From Dyella_D sp052115385 (GTDB lineage: Bacteria; Pseudomonadota; Gammaproteobacteria; Xanthomonadales; Rhodanobacteraceae), in contig NZ_JBFRGP010000014.1 of assembly GCF_052115385.1 (NCBI RefSeq), forward strand, positions 66,206-130,205: a DNA stretch of 64,000 bases, given 5' to 3'. The notes beneath the pieces were generated by a model. That model had not been told where the DNA came from and did no database searches. It was given only the letters and a program-made list of their open reading frames with translations. The position numbers and the translations under genes were made by a program. Within the stretch, counting starts at the first letter, position 1; each line of letters begins with the position of its first letter. This document shows positions 53,537 to 62,682 of this stretch, piece after piece.

Positions 53537-54415
53537 TTACTTGTTCTTGCCGTTGGTGGCCAGGCTGAGGATGCTGGTGGCCTGCTTCTGCAGGCCGGCG
53601 GCTTCGTCGTCGGCCAGTGCGTCGGTCTTGCTGCCGGACTGCTCCTGCTTCAGCACCAGGGCGCCATCGGCGTTCCAGCTGGCGCGCTCGGTGGAGCTGG
53701 GCTTGGCGTCCTTGCTGGACTTCTTCTGCTGCACCACGACCCACGGCTTGCCATCCTTGTAGGCGTAGTCGGTGTTGGTGAAGCCCTTGTCGCCGTAGTC
53801 GACCTGCTCGCGGATGAACTTCACTTCGCCCGCTTCGCGGAACACCTGCCAGCCGCGCGAGACCTTGTCTTCCAGCTTGGTGCCGCTGGTGATCTTCATG
53901 CCGCCGATCTGCTTCTGCACCGCACTGAACGCGGCCAGTTCCTTCTCGCCCGGGGTCTGCTCGCCCACCAGCTGGATGGAAACCTGGTTGCCCGCGCCCT
54001 TGGTCAGCACCGGCGTCTGCAGCGGCGCGGTGTAGCGGCGGTCGCCGTCGGTCAGCACGGCCTGCACGATGTACATGCTGTTCGGGTTGACGTCGGCCGG
54101 ATTGAATTCCAGCTCGAACGACTGCGGCAGGCTCGCCACCGGGTCGATGGTCTTGCTGGCCAGCGGGGTGCCGTCCTGGGCCGGATCGACCAGCTTGATC
54201 TCCAACTTGGCCTGCGGCGAAACCTGGCCGCTGGCGTCGCGCAGCGCGACGGTGCCGCTGACCGCGTTGGCCTTGGTCGGCTGCTGGCCGGGCGCCGAAG
54301 CCGCCGGCGCGGACTCGCCGCCAGTCGATGCCGCAGGCTGCGACGAATCAGAAGAATTGCAGCCGGCCAGAGCCAGCGCTGCTACCGATACCAGTGACCA
54401 GACGATCCTGCGCAT
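53537..54415 (-). CDS. YbaY-like lipoprotein
   Basis: A 292-residue lipoprotein with a lipobox (ALALAGC, Cys near residue 18). A Ser/Ala/Pro-rich tether is followed by a YbaY-type beta domain at about 48-150 (VSGTVALRDASGQVSPQAKLEIKLVD ... YIVQAVLTDGDRRYTAPLQTPVLT). A second domain follows (GWQVFREAGEVKFIREQVDYG), ending in a Lys/Asp/Ala-rich helix. The ATG at 54415 has GAGG eight bases upstream; the in-frame TTG at 54427 is less likely. The function of YbaY-type lipoproteins is poorly defined. It is a single gene after a large AT-rich gap. Confidence 0.82.
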   Translation of the reverse strand: MRRIVWSLVSVAALALAGCNSSDSSQPAASTGGESAPAASAPGQQPTKANAVSGTVALRDASGQVSPQAKLEIKLVDPAQDGTPLASKTIDPVASLPQSFELEFNPADVNPNSMYIVQAVLTDGDRRYTAPLQTPVLTKGAGNQVSIQLVGEQTPGEKELAAFSAVQKQIGGMKITSGTKLEDKVSRGWQVFREAGEVKFIREQVDYGDKGFTNTDYAYKDGKPWVVVQQKKSSKDAKPSSTERASWNADGALVLKQEQSGSKTDALADDEAAGLQKQATSILSLATNGKNK

Positions 54416-54974
54416 GTAGAACCTCAATCAATCGATACAAACACGGTCACGAAAGCTCTGGCGCTCGGGGGCGCGAGTCATTTTCGCGGGGGAAGTTAGG
54501 AGAATACCCCAAAATTTATGAATCGGACAAAGTCAAGATAACCTCCGGCATTCCATACGTGATCGCATGGAAATTAGTGATTCGACGCTAGCAAAACCGG
54601 TTGAATCAGCCATTTAGGTATAAACCACACAGAAGGGAGGCCGCATGTCGCATGCGGCCGCGGGATATCAGGGCGCGGTATTTATTGGAAAAATCTTTAC
54701 GGCAACGTCGAAGCGAGAAGTCGCGCTGAGCTGCCACACGGACACCGCGCGGCGCGCTGATAGACAGGGGCCGTTTCGACCTGCGCTACGTCGATGGTCT
54801 GCGTCGCGTTGGCCGAAACCTGCACGACGCAACTGCCGTACAGCCATGGCGCCACGCGAGACCCTTCCTATCCATAATTACCCGGGCAATACTTGTCGAA
54901 GGTGAAGTTGCGATTTCTTCGCTCGCGCGTATTCCCAAATGGGAGTTCGTGCGTTTCCCCCGTCAGAAATCGAC
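54416..54974. other. AT-richer intergenic region without a clear gene
   Basis: This stretch and the following 160 bases form the longest gap in the window and are visibly less GC-rich than the rest. A 9-bp hairpin GGCCGCATG/CATGCGGCC lies at 54639-54659. An 86-codon frame (54645-54905) begins inside that hairpin after AAGGGAGG, but its sequence has no protein-like features. I see no tRNA, repeat or promoter that I can defend. Confidence 0.5.
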
Positions 54975-55001
54975 TTTCTTACGAAGACTTATCGTAAGAA
55001 A
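54975..55001. promoter_or_regulatory. Palindromic operator upstream of the Cro/CI-type regulator
   Basis: TTTCTTACG, nine bases, CGTAAGAAA is a perfect inverted repeat. A further half-site-like ACGTAAGCGG lies near 55074-55083. Position and symmetry fit autoregulation by the HTH protein that begins at 55137. Confidence 0.6.
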
Positions 55002-55136
55002 TACCGAATCTCTATGAAGATTGGATAAACACAAACACACTCGTAACATCTTGCCGCGTTATAGCCCGGCTAATACGTAAGCGGCCCGAAAGGCTAGCTT
55101 GCAAAAGTCAACTGCCAGACCACCCAGGAGATCCCC

Positions 55137-55703
55137 ATGGCTACGCAAATAACTACGACGCCGCCGAACGGGGGCACCTTCGCCGATCGTGTCAAAGTGC
55201 TGATCCAGCGCGTCGGTAGCGTGACCGAGATCGCGCGAATGTGCGGTTTCTCCGAGGGCGTCGTGCGTAGCTGGCGCGACGGCAATACCGATCCTTCCCG
55301 CGCACGTTGCGTGACCCTGGCCAAGACCATGGGGATTTCCCTGGTGTGGCTGGTGGCCGGCGAAGGTTCGATGATGCAGTCCGAGTCGATTACTTCCGGC
55401 GAAGAGCTCGGCACCGAGACCTCGCTGACCAATCGCCAGCGCACCAAGCTGCGCACCGCCGCCGATACGCTGCATGCCAGCGGAGTGGCGATGGATCCGC
55501 ACCGTCTGAACACCGCACTGCGCATCCTGCAGTCCGAGCTGGATCTGGCCCAGAGCAATCTGTCGCTGGCCGACAATGCGGATCTGCTGGCGGATCTCTA
55601 CGAAATTCTCGGCCCCGGCGGTAACGACGTGGACGCCACCGCGATGGTTGCCTTCAACCATCGCCTCGGCGACCGGCTCAAGCGCGACCGCCACATGGCC
55701 TGA
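55137..55703 (+). CDS. Cro/CI-like HTH regulator
   Basis: A 188-residue regulator. The HTH occupies about residues 15-75 (FADRVKVLIQRVGSVTEIAR, MCGFSEGVVRSWRDGNTDPS) and is followed by GISLVWLVAGEGSM, the phrase usual in phage-repressor-like proteins. No LexA-type peptidase domain is present. The C-terminal half is a helical segment (RLNTALRILQSELDLAQSNL) that may dimerise. AGGAG lies nine bases before the ATG. It stands alone, with a palindrome about 140 bases upstream and a terminator right after it. It may be a domesticated phage repressor; no other phage gene is present. Confidence 0.82.
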   Translation: MATQITTTPPNGGTFADRVKVLIQRVGSVTEIARMCGFSEGVVRSWRDGNTDPSRARCVTLAKTMGISLVWLVAGEGSMMQSESITSGEELGTETSLTNRQRTKLRTAADTLHASGVAMDPHRLNTALRILQSELDLAQSNLSLADNADLLADLYEILGPGGNDVDATAMVAFNHRLGDRLKRDRHMA

Positions 55704-55713
55704 TCGTCGGGCA

Positions 55714-55746
55714 CAAAAAAACGGCAGCCATCTGGCTGCCGTTTTT
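55714..55746. terminator. Bidirectional terminator between the HTH gene and glyS
   Basis: The stem ACGGCAGCCA / TGGCTGCCGT is flanked by seven A on the left and five T on the right, between convergent genes. Confidence 0.95.
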
Positions 55747-55776
55747 CATGGTGCTGGCGATAAAGCCGGCCCGTGC

Positions 55777-57924
55777 TTACAGCCGTGCGATATCGGCGAT
55801 CGCCGTGAACTGCGCCTGCAACTGGCCCAGCAGGGCCAGGCGGTTGGCGCGTACGGCGGGATTCTCCGCGTTCACCAGCACACCGTCGAAGAACGCATCC
55901 ACCGGCGCCTGCAACTGCGCGAGGCGACTGAGCACGGCGGTGTAGTCGCCGGCCTGCAGCGCGCCCGCCGTCGCCGACTTCGCGTCGGCCAGCGCCGCGG
56001 CCAGCGCGCGTTCGGCATCGGCTTCGAAATGCGCCGGATCGACCGTGCCCTGCGGCGCCGGCGCACCGGCTTCTTCCGCCTGCTTGCGCAGGATGTTCGC
56101 CACGCGCTTGTTGGCCGCGGCGAGGCTGAGCGCCTCGGGGCGGCGGCCGAATTCCGCCACCGCGCGCAGGCGGCGATCGAAGTCGGCCAGCGAAGCCGGC
56201 GCCACCGCCAGCACCGCTTCGAACTGCTCGCCGGTGAAGCCTTGTTCGGCGTAGTAGCCGCGCAGGCGTTCGATGACGAAGTCGTACAGCTCTTCCACCA
56301 GCGCGGCGCGGCGCTTGCCGGCATCGAGCGCGGGTGGCTTGCCGTCCTTGCCCGGCTTCAGGCCCGCGGCGAGCGCGGCTTCGGGAATCAGTTCCAGCGC
56401 CTCGGTGAAGCTTGCCTTGAGGTCCAGTTCCAGCCCGCCTTCCACCAGGGTGCGCGCCAGGCCCAACGCGGCACGGCGCAGGGCGAAAGGATCCTTGTTG
56501 CCGCTGGGCTTGAGGCCCACCGCGAAGATGCCCGCCAGGGTGTCCAGGCGCTCGGCCACGGCCAGCACCTGGCCGACCTTGCCTGCGGCAATGGCGTCGC
56601 CGGCGAAGCGCGGCTGGTAGTAGCTGTCGAGTGCGGCGGCCACGTCTGCCGTTTCGCCGTGATGGCTGGCGTAGTAGCGGCCCATCACGCCCTGCAGTTC
56701 GGGGAATTCGCCGACCATGCGGGTAAGCAGGTCGCATTTGCTGAGCGCGGCGGCGCGGGTGGCCTGGCCGGCGTCGACCTCGACGCGGTTGGCCACGATG
56801 CGCGCCAGTTCCGCCACGCGCACGCTCTTGTCCCACAGGCTGCCCAGCGACTGCTGGTAGGTGACGTTCTTGAGCGAGTCTTGATAGCCGGCCAGCGGCG
56901 TTTTCAGATCCTCGTCCCAGAAGAACTTCGCGTCGGCGAAGCGCGGACGGATCACGCGCTCGTAGCCTTTGCGGATCTCGGTCGGGTCCTTGCTCTCGAT
57001 ATTGGCGATGCCGATGAAGTGCTCGGTGAGCTTGCCGCCGGCATCGAACACCGGCACGAACTTCTGGTTGGTCTCCATGGTGGTGACCAGCGCTTCCGGC
57101 GGCACCGCCAGGAACTCCCGCTCGAAGGTGCAGGCGATCGCGGCCGGCCATTCGGTGAGGTTGGCGATCTCGTTGAGCAGTGCGTCGTCCAGCTGCGGCA
57201 GGCCGCCGGTCTGCGCCGCGGCCTTGGCCACTTCGGCGCGGATGCGCTGGCGGCGCTCGGCCGGATCGGCCAGCACGTTCGAAGCGCGCATCGAATCCAG
57301 CCAGATATCGGCGTCGGCCACGTGCACCGGATGCGGATGCAGGAAACGGTGGCCGCGCGACTTGCGGCCGCTCTTCAGGCCGAGCGCTTCGCCCTCGATG
57401 ATGTCGGCGCCGTGCAGCATCACCAGCCAGTGCGCGGGGCGCACGAAGCTGTACTCGTGGTTGCCCCAGCGCATCGGCTTGGGGATGGGCAGGCTCTTCA
57501 GCGTTTCGTCGAGGATCTCCGGCAGCAGCGCGGCGAGCGGCTGGCCGGGCTTGACGGCGCGGAACACGAACCAGGCGCCCTTGTCGGTTTCGAGCTTTTC
57601 GAGCTGCTCCACGGTGACGCCGCAGGACTGCGCGAAGCCTTGCAGTGCCTTGCTCGGCTGGCCTTCGGCATCCAGCGAGGCATTCACTGCGGGGCCGCGG
57701 CGCTCGATCGTCTGCTCCGGCTGCTGGGCGGCCACCTGCGGGATATGGACGGCCAAACGGCGCGGCGAAGCGAACGTGCGCGCCAGGTCCAGGCCGGCTT
57801 CCACGCCACGCTTGGCCAGGCCGTCGCAGATGCCGCGCCCGAAGGCGGCGGCAAGCTCGTCGAGCGCCTTGGGCGGCAGTTCTTCCGTGCCCAGCTCGAT
57901 CAGCAGTGACTTGGCGGCGCTCAT
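55777..57924 (-). CDS. glyS: Glycine-tRNA ligase, beta subunit
   Basis: A 715-residue subunit of the bacterial alpha2beta2 glycyl-tRNA synthetase, which handles tRNA recognition. It opens with the conserved LLIELGTEELPPKALDEL. It also has FVPVFDAGGKLTEHFIGIAN, the HD-like region with KCDLLTRMVGEFPELQGVMGRYYA and a C-terminal anticodon-binding-like domain. Length and order are normal. The ATG overlaps the glyQ stop by four bases, so the two subunits are translationally coupled. Confidence 0.97.
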   Translation of the reverse strand: MSAAKSLLIELGTEELPPKALDELAAAFGRGICDGLAKRGVEAGLDLARTFASPRRLAVHIPQVAAQQPEQTIERRGPAVNASLDAEGQPSKALQGFAQSCGVTVEQLEKLETDKGAWFVFRAVKPGQPLAALLPEILDETLKSLPIPKPMRWGNHEYSFVRPAHWLVMLHGADIIEGEALGLKSGRKSRGHRFLHPHPVHVADADIWLDSMRASNVLADPAERRQRIRAEVAKAAAQTGGLPQLDDALLNEIANLTEWPAAIACTFEREFLAVPPEALVTTMETNQKFVPVFDAGGKLTEHFIGIANIESKDPTEIRKGYERVIRPRFADAKFFWDEDLKTPLAGYQDSLKNVTYQQSLGSLWDKSVRVAELARIVANRVEVDAGQATRAAALSKCDLLTRMVGEFPELQGVMGRYYASHHGETADVAAALDSYYQPRFAGDAIAAGKVGQVLAVAERLDTLAGIFAVGLKPSGNKDPFALRRAALGLARTLVEGGLELDLKASFTEALELIPEAALAAGLKPGKDGKPPALDAGKRRAALVEELYDFVIERLRGYYAEQGFTGEQFEAVLAVAPASLADFDRRLRAVAEFGRRPEALSLAAANKRVANILRKQAEEAGAPAPQGTVDPAHFEADAERALAAALADAKSATAGALQAGDYTAVLSRLAQLQAPVDAFFDGVLVNAENPAVRANRLALLGQLQAQFTAIADIARL

Positions 57925-58841
57925 GCGGCCTGCTCCTTGGACGGCTTATGGTTGTTCTTCAGGCCCGGGAAACCGAGCTTTTCGCGCTGCGCCACGTAGG
58001 CCTCGGCCACGGCGCGGGCCAGCGTGCGCACGCGCAGGATGTAGCGCTGGCGCTCGGTGACGCTGATCGCGCGGCGCGCGTCGAGCAGGTTGAAGGTGTG
58101 GCTGGCTTTCATCACCTGCTCGTAGGCCGGCAACGGCAGGCCGGCGGCGATGAGCTTGTTGGCTTCGCCTTCGCAGACATCGAACCAGCGCAGCAGCTCG
58201 GCAACGTTGGCGTGCTCGAAGTTGTAGGTGCTCTGCTCGACTTCGTTCTGGTGGAACACGTCGCCGTAGGTGACGGTGCCGTGCGGCGTTTCCGTCCACA
58301 CCAGGTCGTAGACGTTGTCCACGTTCTGCAGGTACATGGCCAGGCGCTCGAGGCCGTAGGTGATCTCGCCGGTGACCGGCCTGCACTCCAGGCCGCCCGC
58401 CTGCTGGAAATAGGTGAACTGGGTGACTTCCATGCCGTTGAGCCAGACTTCCCAGCCCAGGCCCCAGGCGCCCAGGGTGGGCGATTCCCAGTTGTCTTCG
58501 ACGAAGCGCAGGTCGTGCACCAGCGGGTCGAGGCCCAGTTCCTTCAGCGAGCCGATGTAGAGCTCGAGGATATTGTCCGGATTGGGCTTCATCACCACCT
58601 GGTACTGGTAGTAATGCTGCAGGCGGTTGGGGTTCTGGCCGTAGCGGCCGTCGGTGGGACGGCGCGAGGGCTGCACGTAGGCCGCGGCCCAGGGCTCCGG
58701 ACCCAGCGAGCGCAGGAAGGTGGCGGGATGGAAGGTGCCGGCGCCGACCTCGGTATCGAGCGGCTGCAGCAACACGCAACCCTGCGCCGCCCAGTAGCGG
58801 TTGAGGGTCTGGATCACATCCTGGAAGGTACGTGCGGACAT
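57921..58841 (-). CDS. glyQ: Glycine-tRNA ligase, alpha subunit
   Basis: A 306-residue catalytic subunit of the tetrameric glycyl-tRNA synthetase. Class II features include TFQDVIQTLNRYWAAQGCVL, the motif 2 region ATFLRSLGPEPWAAAYVQPS and GLGWEVWLNGMEVTQFTYFQ. It is the first gene of the glyQS pair and is divergent from the GspE-like gene across 93 bases. Confidence 0.97.
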   Translation of the reverse strand: MSARTFQDVIQTLNRYWAAQGCVLLQPLDTEVGAGTFHPATFLRSLGPEPWAAAYVQPSRRPTDGRYGQNPNRLQHYYQYQVVMKPNPDNILELYIGSLKELGLDPLVHDLRFVEDNWESPTLGAWGLGWEVWLNGMEVTQFTYFQQAGGLECRPVTGEITYGLERLAMYLQNVDNVYDLVWTETPHGTVTYGDVFHQNEVEQSTYNFEHANVAELLRWFDVCEGEANKLIAAGLPLPAYEQVMKASHTFNLLDARRAISVTERQRYILRVRTLARAVAEAYVAQREKLGFPGLKNNHKPSKEQAA

Positions 58842-58934
58842 GGCTTTCCGTGACCTGGAATAAAGCGGGTTAGTATAGCCGCGCGCTATCCTCCTGGCCT
58901 GATCGCGCGCAGAAAACCGAGGGGAATCCGACGC

Positions 58935-60755
58935 ATGGCAGCCTCACCGCAAATCGCTTCGCTGCTGGGTCGACGCGGCAAGCTCACGCTCGACGACGTG
59001 TTGGCCGCGCTGGTCGTGGACGGTTTCGTCCAGGCCGAGGACGCCAAGAACGTGCGCATGGGCAACCGCAGCGGCCGCTCGGCGGTGGAACTGCATCCGC
59101 TGGTGCTGATCGCCAATGCCAAGCTGCCCAACCAGCGCGATCCCGGCCGCCCGCTGAGCCTGGAAGCGCTGACCGAATGGCTGGCGAACCATGCAGGGCT
59201 GTCGTATCTCAAGATCGATCCGATGAAGATCAACGTGGCGGCGGTGACCCAGGTGGTCAGCAACGCCTACGCCACGCGCCATCGCATCCTGCCGGTGGCG
59301 TCCGCCGCGGGCGAGGTGACGTTCGCCACCTGCGAGCCGTTCGATGCGGGCTGGGCCACCGACCTGTCGCACATGATCCGCCGCGACGTGAAGCGGGTGG
59401 TGTCCAATCCGCTGGACATCAATCGCTACCTGCTCGAGTTCTATGGCGTGCAGCGCTCGATCCAGCTGGCGCAGGACGCCAAGGCGAGCGGTTACGACTC
59501 CTCGGCGATCCTCAACTTCGAGCAGCTGGTGGAGCTGGGCAAGAGCGGCGAGGTCGGCGCGGACGACCGCCACGTCGTGCATATCGTCGACTGGCTGCTG
59601 CAGTACGCGTTCGAGCAGCGCGCTTCGGACATCCATCTGGAACCGCGCCGCGATGCCGGGCAGATACGCTTCCGCATCGACGGCGTGATGCACAAGGTGT
59701 TCGAGCTGCCGCCGCCGGTGATGACCGCGGTGACCGCGCGCATCAAGATCCTGTCGCGCATGGACGTGGCCGAGAAGCGCCGCCCGCAGGACGGCCGCAT
59801 CAAGACGCGCTCGGCCGGTGGCCGCGAAGTGGAGCTGCGTATTTCCACCATGCCGACCGCGTTCGGCGAGAAGGTGGTGATGCGTATCTTCGATCCGGAT
59901 ATCGTGGCGAAGGATTTCTCGCAGATTGGCTTCTCGCCGGAAGAAGGCACGCTCTGGCGCAGCATGGTGGAGCGTCCGCACGGCATCGTGCTGGTGACCG
60001 GACCCACCGGCTCGGGCAAGACCACGACGCTGTACTCCACGCTCAAATACCTGGCGACGCCGGAGATCAATGTCTGCACCGTGGAAGATCCGATCGAGAT
60101 GGTCTCGCCGGAACTCAACCAGATGCAGGTGCAGACCTCGATCGACCTCGACTTCGCCGCCGGCGTACGCACGCTGCTGCGCCAGGACCCGGACATCATC
60201 ATGGTCGGCGAGATCCGCGACCTGGAGACCGCGCAGATGGCGGTGCAGGCGTCGCTGACCGGTCACCTGGTGCTGTCGACGCTGCACACCAACGATGCGC
60301 CCAGCGCGGTCACGCGCCTGCTCGATCTGGGTGTGCCGCATTACCTGATCCAGTCGACCCTGACCGGTGTGGTGGCGCAGCGCCTGGTGCGCGTGCTGTG
60401 CCCGCATTGCAAGCAGGCGACCACGCAGGACCCGCTCGAATGGACGGTGCTGACCCATGGCTGGTCGGTGCCCTTGCCGGCCTCCGTGTTCAAGCCCGTC
60501 GGTTGCCTGGAATGCCGCAGTACCGGCTTCATGGGCCGCACCGGCATCTACGAGATGATGGTCTTGTCGGCGCGCCTGAGAAACCTGCTGTCCTCGCAGC
60601 TGGATCTGGGCCGCTTCGGTACCGCCGCGCTGGCCGAAGGCATGCGACCCTTGCGCATCTCGGCAGCGGAGCAGGTGATCCGCGGGCTGACCACGGTGCA
60701 GGAAGTGCTTACCGTGCTGCCGCCGATCGAACTGCCGGAAGATCACACCCACTGA
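58935..60755 (+). CDS. GspE/PilB-family secretion or pilus assembly ATPase
   Basis: A 606-residue hexameric ATPase of the type II secretion/type IV pilus class. An N-terminal GspE_N-like domain (about residues 10-190) precedes the ATPase core, with ASDIHLEPRRD, Walker A GPTGSGKTT (356-364), the Asp box VEDPIE, Walker B-like DPDIIMVGEIRD and the His box LSTLHTNDAP. A zinc motif is formed by C489/C492 and C524/C527. No other gsp or pil gene is adjacent, so the system it powers cannot be assigned. GAGGGG precedes the ATG. Confidence 0.9.
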   Translation: MAASPQIASLLGRRGKLTLDDVLAALVVDGFVQAEDAKNVRMGNRSGRSAVELHPLVLIANAKLPNQRDPGRPLSLEALTEWLANHAGLSYLKIDPMKINVAAVTQVVSNAYATRHRILPVASAAGEVTFATCEPFDAGWATDLSHMIRRDVKRVVSNPLDINRYLLEFYGVQRSIQLAQDAKASGYDSSAILNFEQLVELGKSGEVGADDRHVVHIVDWLLQYAFEQRASDIHLEPRRDAGQIRFRIDGVMHKVFELPPPVMTAVTARIKILSRMDVAEKRRPQDGRIKTRSAGGREVELRISTMPTAFGEKVVMRIFDPDIVAKDFSQIGFSPEEGTLWRSMVERPHGIVLVTGPTGSGKTTTLYSTLKYLATPEINVCTVEDPIEMVSPELNQMQVQTSIDLDFAAGVRTLLRQDPDIIMVGEIRDLETAQMAVQASLTGHLVLSTLHTNDAPSAVTRLLDLGVPHYLIQSTLTGVVAQRLVRVLCPHCKQATTQDPLEWTVLTHGWSVPLPASVFKPVGCLECRSTGFMGRTGIYEMMVLSARLRNLLSSQLDLGRFGTAALAEGMRPLRISAAEQVIRGLTTVQEVLTVLPPIELPEDHTH

Positions 60756-60771
60756 ATTGCGTCACGCCTCG

Positions 60772-61497
60772 ATGAAGCCTGTCCTGATCATTCGTACCGG
60801 TCGAGCACCCGACCCGATTCGCGCCCGTTACGGCGATTTCCCTCACTGGTTCCGGCTTGGCGCGCAGCTCTCGCCGGGGCGGGTGCGCGTCGTTGACGTG
60901 GCGGCCGGCGAAGAGTTGCCGCCGCCCGGCGACGTGGCGGGCGCGCTGATTACCGGCTCCGCCGCGATGGTCACCGAGCGGGCCGCCTGGAGCGAGCGCA
61001 CGGCGGGCTGGATTCGCGATGCGATGGACATCGAGCTGCCAATGTTCGGCGTCTGCTACGGCCATCAGCTGATGGCGCATGCGCTGGGTGGGCGGGTGGA
61101 TTATCTGCCTGGCGGGCGCGAGATCGGCACCATGTTGATCGAGGTGGCGGAGCAGGCGAAGGACGATCCGATGGCGGCTGCGCTGCCGGCTTCGTTCCGC
61201 GCGCACACCACGCATGAGCAGAGCGTGCTGGAGTTGCCGAAGGGGGCTGCGGTGCTGGCCGGTTCGGCGCGCGATCCGCATCATCTGCTGCGCTATGGCA
61301 AGAATGCGGTGAGCGTGCAGTTCCATCCCGAGTTCAATGCGGATGTGATGCGCGCGTACATCCAGCGCAAGCGCGCGGACATGCATCGGGAAGGCTTCGA
61401 TCCGCATCACACCTTTCGCCAGGTGGCGCCGACGCCGATCGCGCGGCGGCTGATGCGGTACTTCTCGCGCCATCATGGGATGGCGGCGCAGCGCTGA
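60772..61497 (+). CDS. Class I glutamine amidotransferase (GMP synthase-like)
   Basis: A 241-residue stand-alone amidotransferase. The triad is the Cys in GVCYGHQ (C95) with H185 and E187 in VQFHPEF. The protein resembles the GATase1 domains of GMP synthase-like proteins but has no synthetase partner domain. It starts 16 bases after the GspE-like stop; the ATG at 60772 is preferred to the TTG at 60757. The acceptor substrate is unknown. The IS element begins shortly after its stop. Confidence 0.87.
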   Translation: MKPVLIIRTGRAPDPIRARYGDFPHWFRLGAQLSPGRVRVVDVAAGEELPPPGDVAGALITGSAAMVTERAAWSERTAGWIRDAMDIELPMFGVCYGHQLMAHALGGRVDYLPGGREIGTMLIEVAEQAKDDPMAAALPASFRAHTTHEQSVLELPKGAAVLAGSARDPHHLLRYGKNAVSVQFHPEFNADVMRAYIQRKRADMHREGFDPHHTFRQVAPTPIARRLMRYFSRHHGMAAQR

Positions 61498-61556
61498 CGA
61501 TCAGCGGCCGCTTCGTGGCGGCATCGGGAAAGGCGTCACTGTCGACTCCCCTCAGA

Positions 61557-62372
61557 TCAGTGCCACGAATAATTAGAGGTAGCCGGGTCGTTCTGGATAC
61601 GGAATTCGGCGGGCGTCAGCCCGCCAAGACTGTCATGGGGAATCTCGCGGTTGTAGTCGGCTAACCATTGCTCCGTGTGCTCGCGCACCTCGTGGAGCGT
61701 GCGGAACACATGCATGTCGAGCACGCCCCGTCGGTAGCTGCCGTTGAAGCGTTCGATGAAGCCGTTCTGCATCGGGCGACCCGGCTCGATGAAGTCCAGG
61801 GTGATGCCCTTGCGCTCAGCCCATTCGGCCAGCGCCAAGGCGACGAACTCCGGACCGTTGTCCAGGCGTAGTTTAGTCGGATAGCCTCGCCATGCCGCGA
61901 CGCGTTCCAGTGTGCGAATCACGCGCGCCGCGGGTAGATTCAAATCCACTTCGATGGCCAATGCTTCGCGGCTGAAGTCATCGATGACGTTGAAGGTGCG
62001 AAAGCGCCGTCCATCCCAAAGCGCATCAGACATGAAGTCAATCGACCAACTGCGGTTGATCTGCTCGCCTGCAACCAGTGGTAGCGGATGCCGGTTCGGC
62101 ACGCGCCTCTTGCCACGTCGACGACGGTTGAGCTGCATCAGGCAATACACGCGCCAGACCCTCTTGTGGTTCCACACCAAGCCACGGCGCCGGATCAACT
62201 GGAACAACTTGTCAAAACCGCGCTCAGGGAACCGCTCGGCCAGCTCCGCCAGCAGTGCGATGACTTCCTCGTCGCGATCCGGTCGTCGCCGATAGCGCAC
62301 CGTCGAACGCGACAGGCCGATCGCCAGACATGCCCGGCGCTCGCTCCACTCGTGCTGCTGCATCAGCCACAC
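61557..62372 (-). CDS. IS3-family transposase OrfB (DDE integrase domain)
   Basis: The integrase half of the transposase. It begins with the HTH_21-like segment (RRACLAIGLSRSTVRYR, DRDEEVIALLAELAERFPERG). The rve core follows, with catalytic residues in SWSIDFMSD (Asp), LRLDNGPEF (Asp) and NGFIERFNGSYR (Glu). Translation most probably comes by -1 frameshift from orfA rather than from an own start, since no ribosome-binding site is seen at 62372. The catalytic triad is intact, so the copy may be active. Confidence 0.93.
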   Translation of the reverse strand: MWLMQQHEWSERRACLAIGLSRSTVRYRRRPDRDEEVIALLAELAERFPERGFDKLFQLIRRRGLVWNHKRVWRVYCLMQLNRRRRGKRRVPNRHPLPLVAGEQINRSWSIDFMSDALWDGRRFRTFNVIDDFSREALAIEVDLNLPAARVIRTLERVAAWRGYPTKLRLDNGPEFVALALAEWAERKGITLDFIEPGRPMQNGFIERFNGSYRRGVLDMHVFRTLHEVREHTEQWLADYNREIPHDSLGGLTPAEFRIQNDPATSNYSWH

Positions 62373-62398
62373 CAGGAGCGGGCGCTTCTGCGCCGGGT

Positions 62399-62665
62399 CT
62401 ACAGCTTTTTTGCGATGAGGTCCTTCAGGGCATGGTTCTCCATCGCCAGCTCGGCATACATCCGTTTGAGCTTGGCATGCTCCGCCTCGATGTCCCGCAA
62501 CCGTTGCACGTCAGATGCTTCCATGCCGCCGTACTTGGACTTCCACACATAGTACGTCGCTTCGGAAATACCGAGATCGCGGCACACATCCTTGACCTGG
62601 CGACCACCTTCGACTTGTTTCAGTGTCGCGACGATCTGGCTCTCGGTGAACTTGCTCTTGCGCAT
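62399..62665 (-). CDS. IS3-family transposase OrfA (HTH protein)
   Basis: An 88-residue DNA-binding protein that recognises the IS ends. It contains an HTH_Tnp_1 domain (SKFTESQIVATLKQVEGGRQ, VKDVCRDLGISEATYYVWKS) and a leucine-zipper-like helix (RLRDIEAEHAKLKRMYAELAM). Its last codons contain the slip site AAAAAAG (62411-62405), where -1 frameshifting yields the OrfAB fusion. AAGGAG lies about eight bases before the ATG. Confidence 0.93.
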   Translation of the reverse strand: MRKSKFTESQIVATLKQVEGGRQVKDVCRDLGISEATYYVWKSKYGGMEASDVQRLRDIEAEHAKLKRMYAELAMENHALKDLIAKKL

Positions 62666-62682
62666 CGTGGGTCTCCTTGGGG

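Noticed and set aside
54645..54905. An 86-codon frame after an AAGGGAGG sequence
   Set aside because: The apparent start lies inside a perfect hairpin, and the protein is Arg-rich without recognisable structure. It could be checked by ribosome profiling but is not supported as a gene.
54975..55703. A prophage remnant
   Set aside because: Only a repressor-like gene and an operator are present; no integrase, attachment site or structural phage gene is seen nearby.
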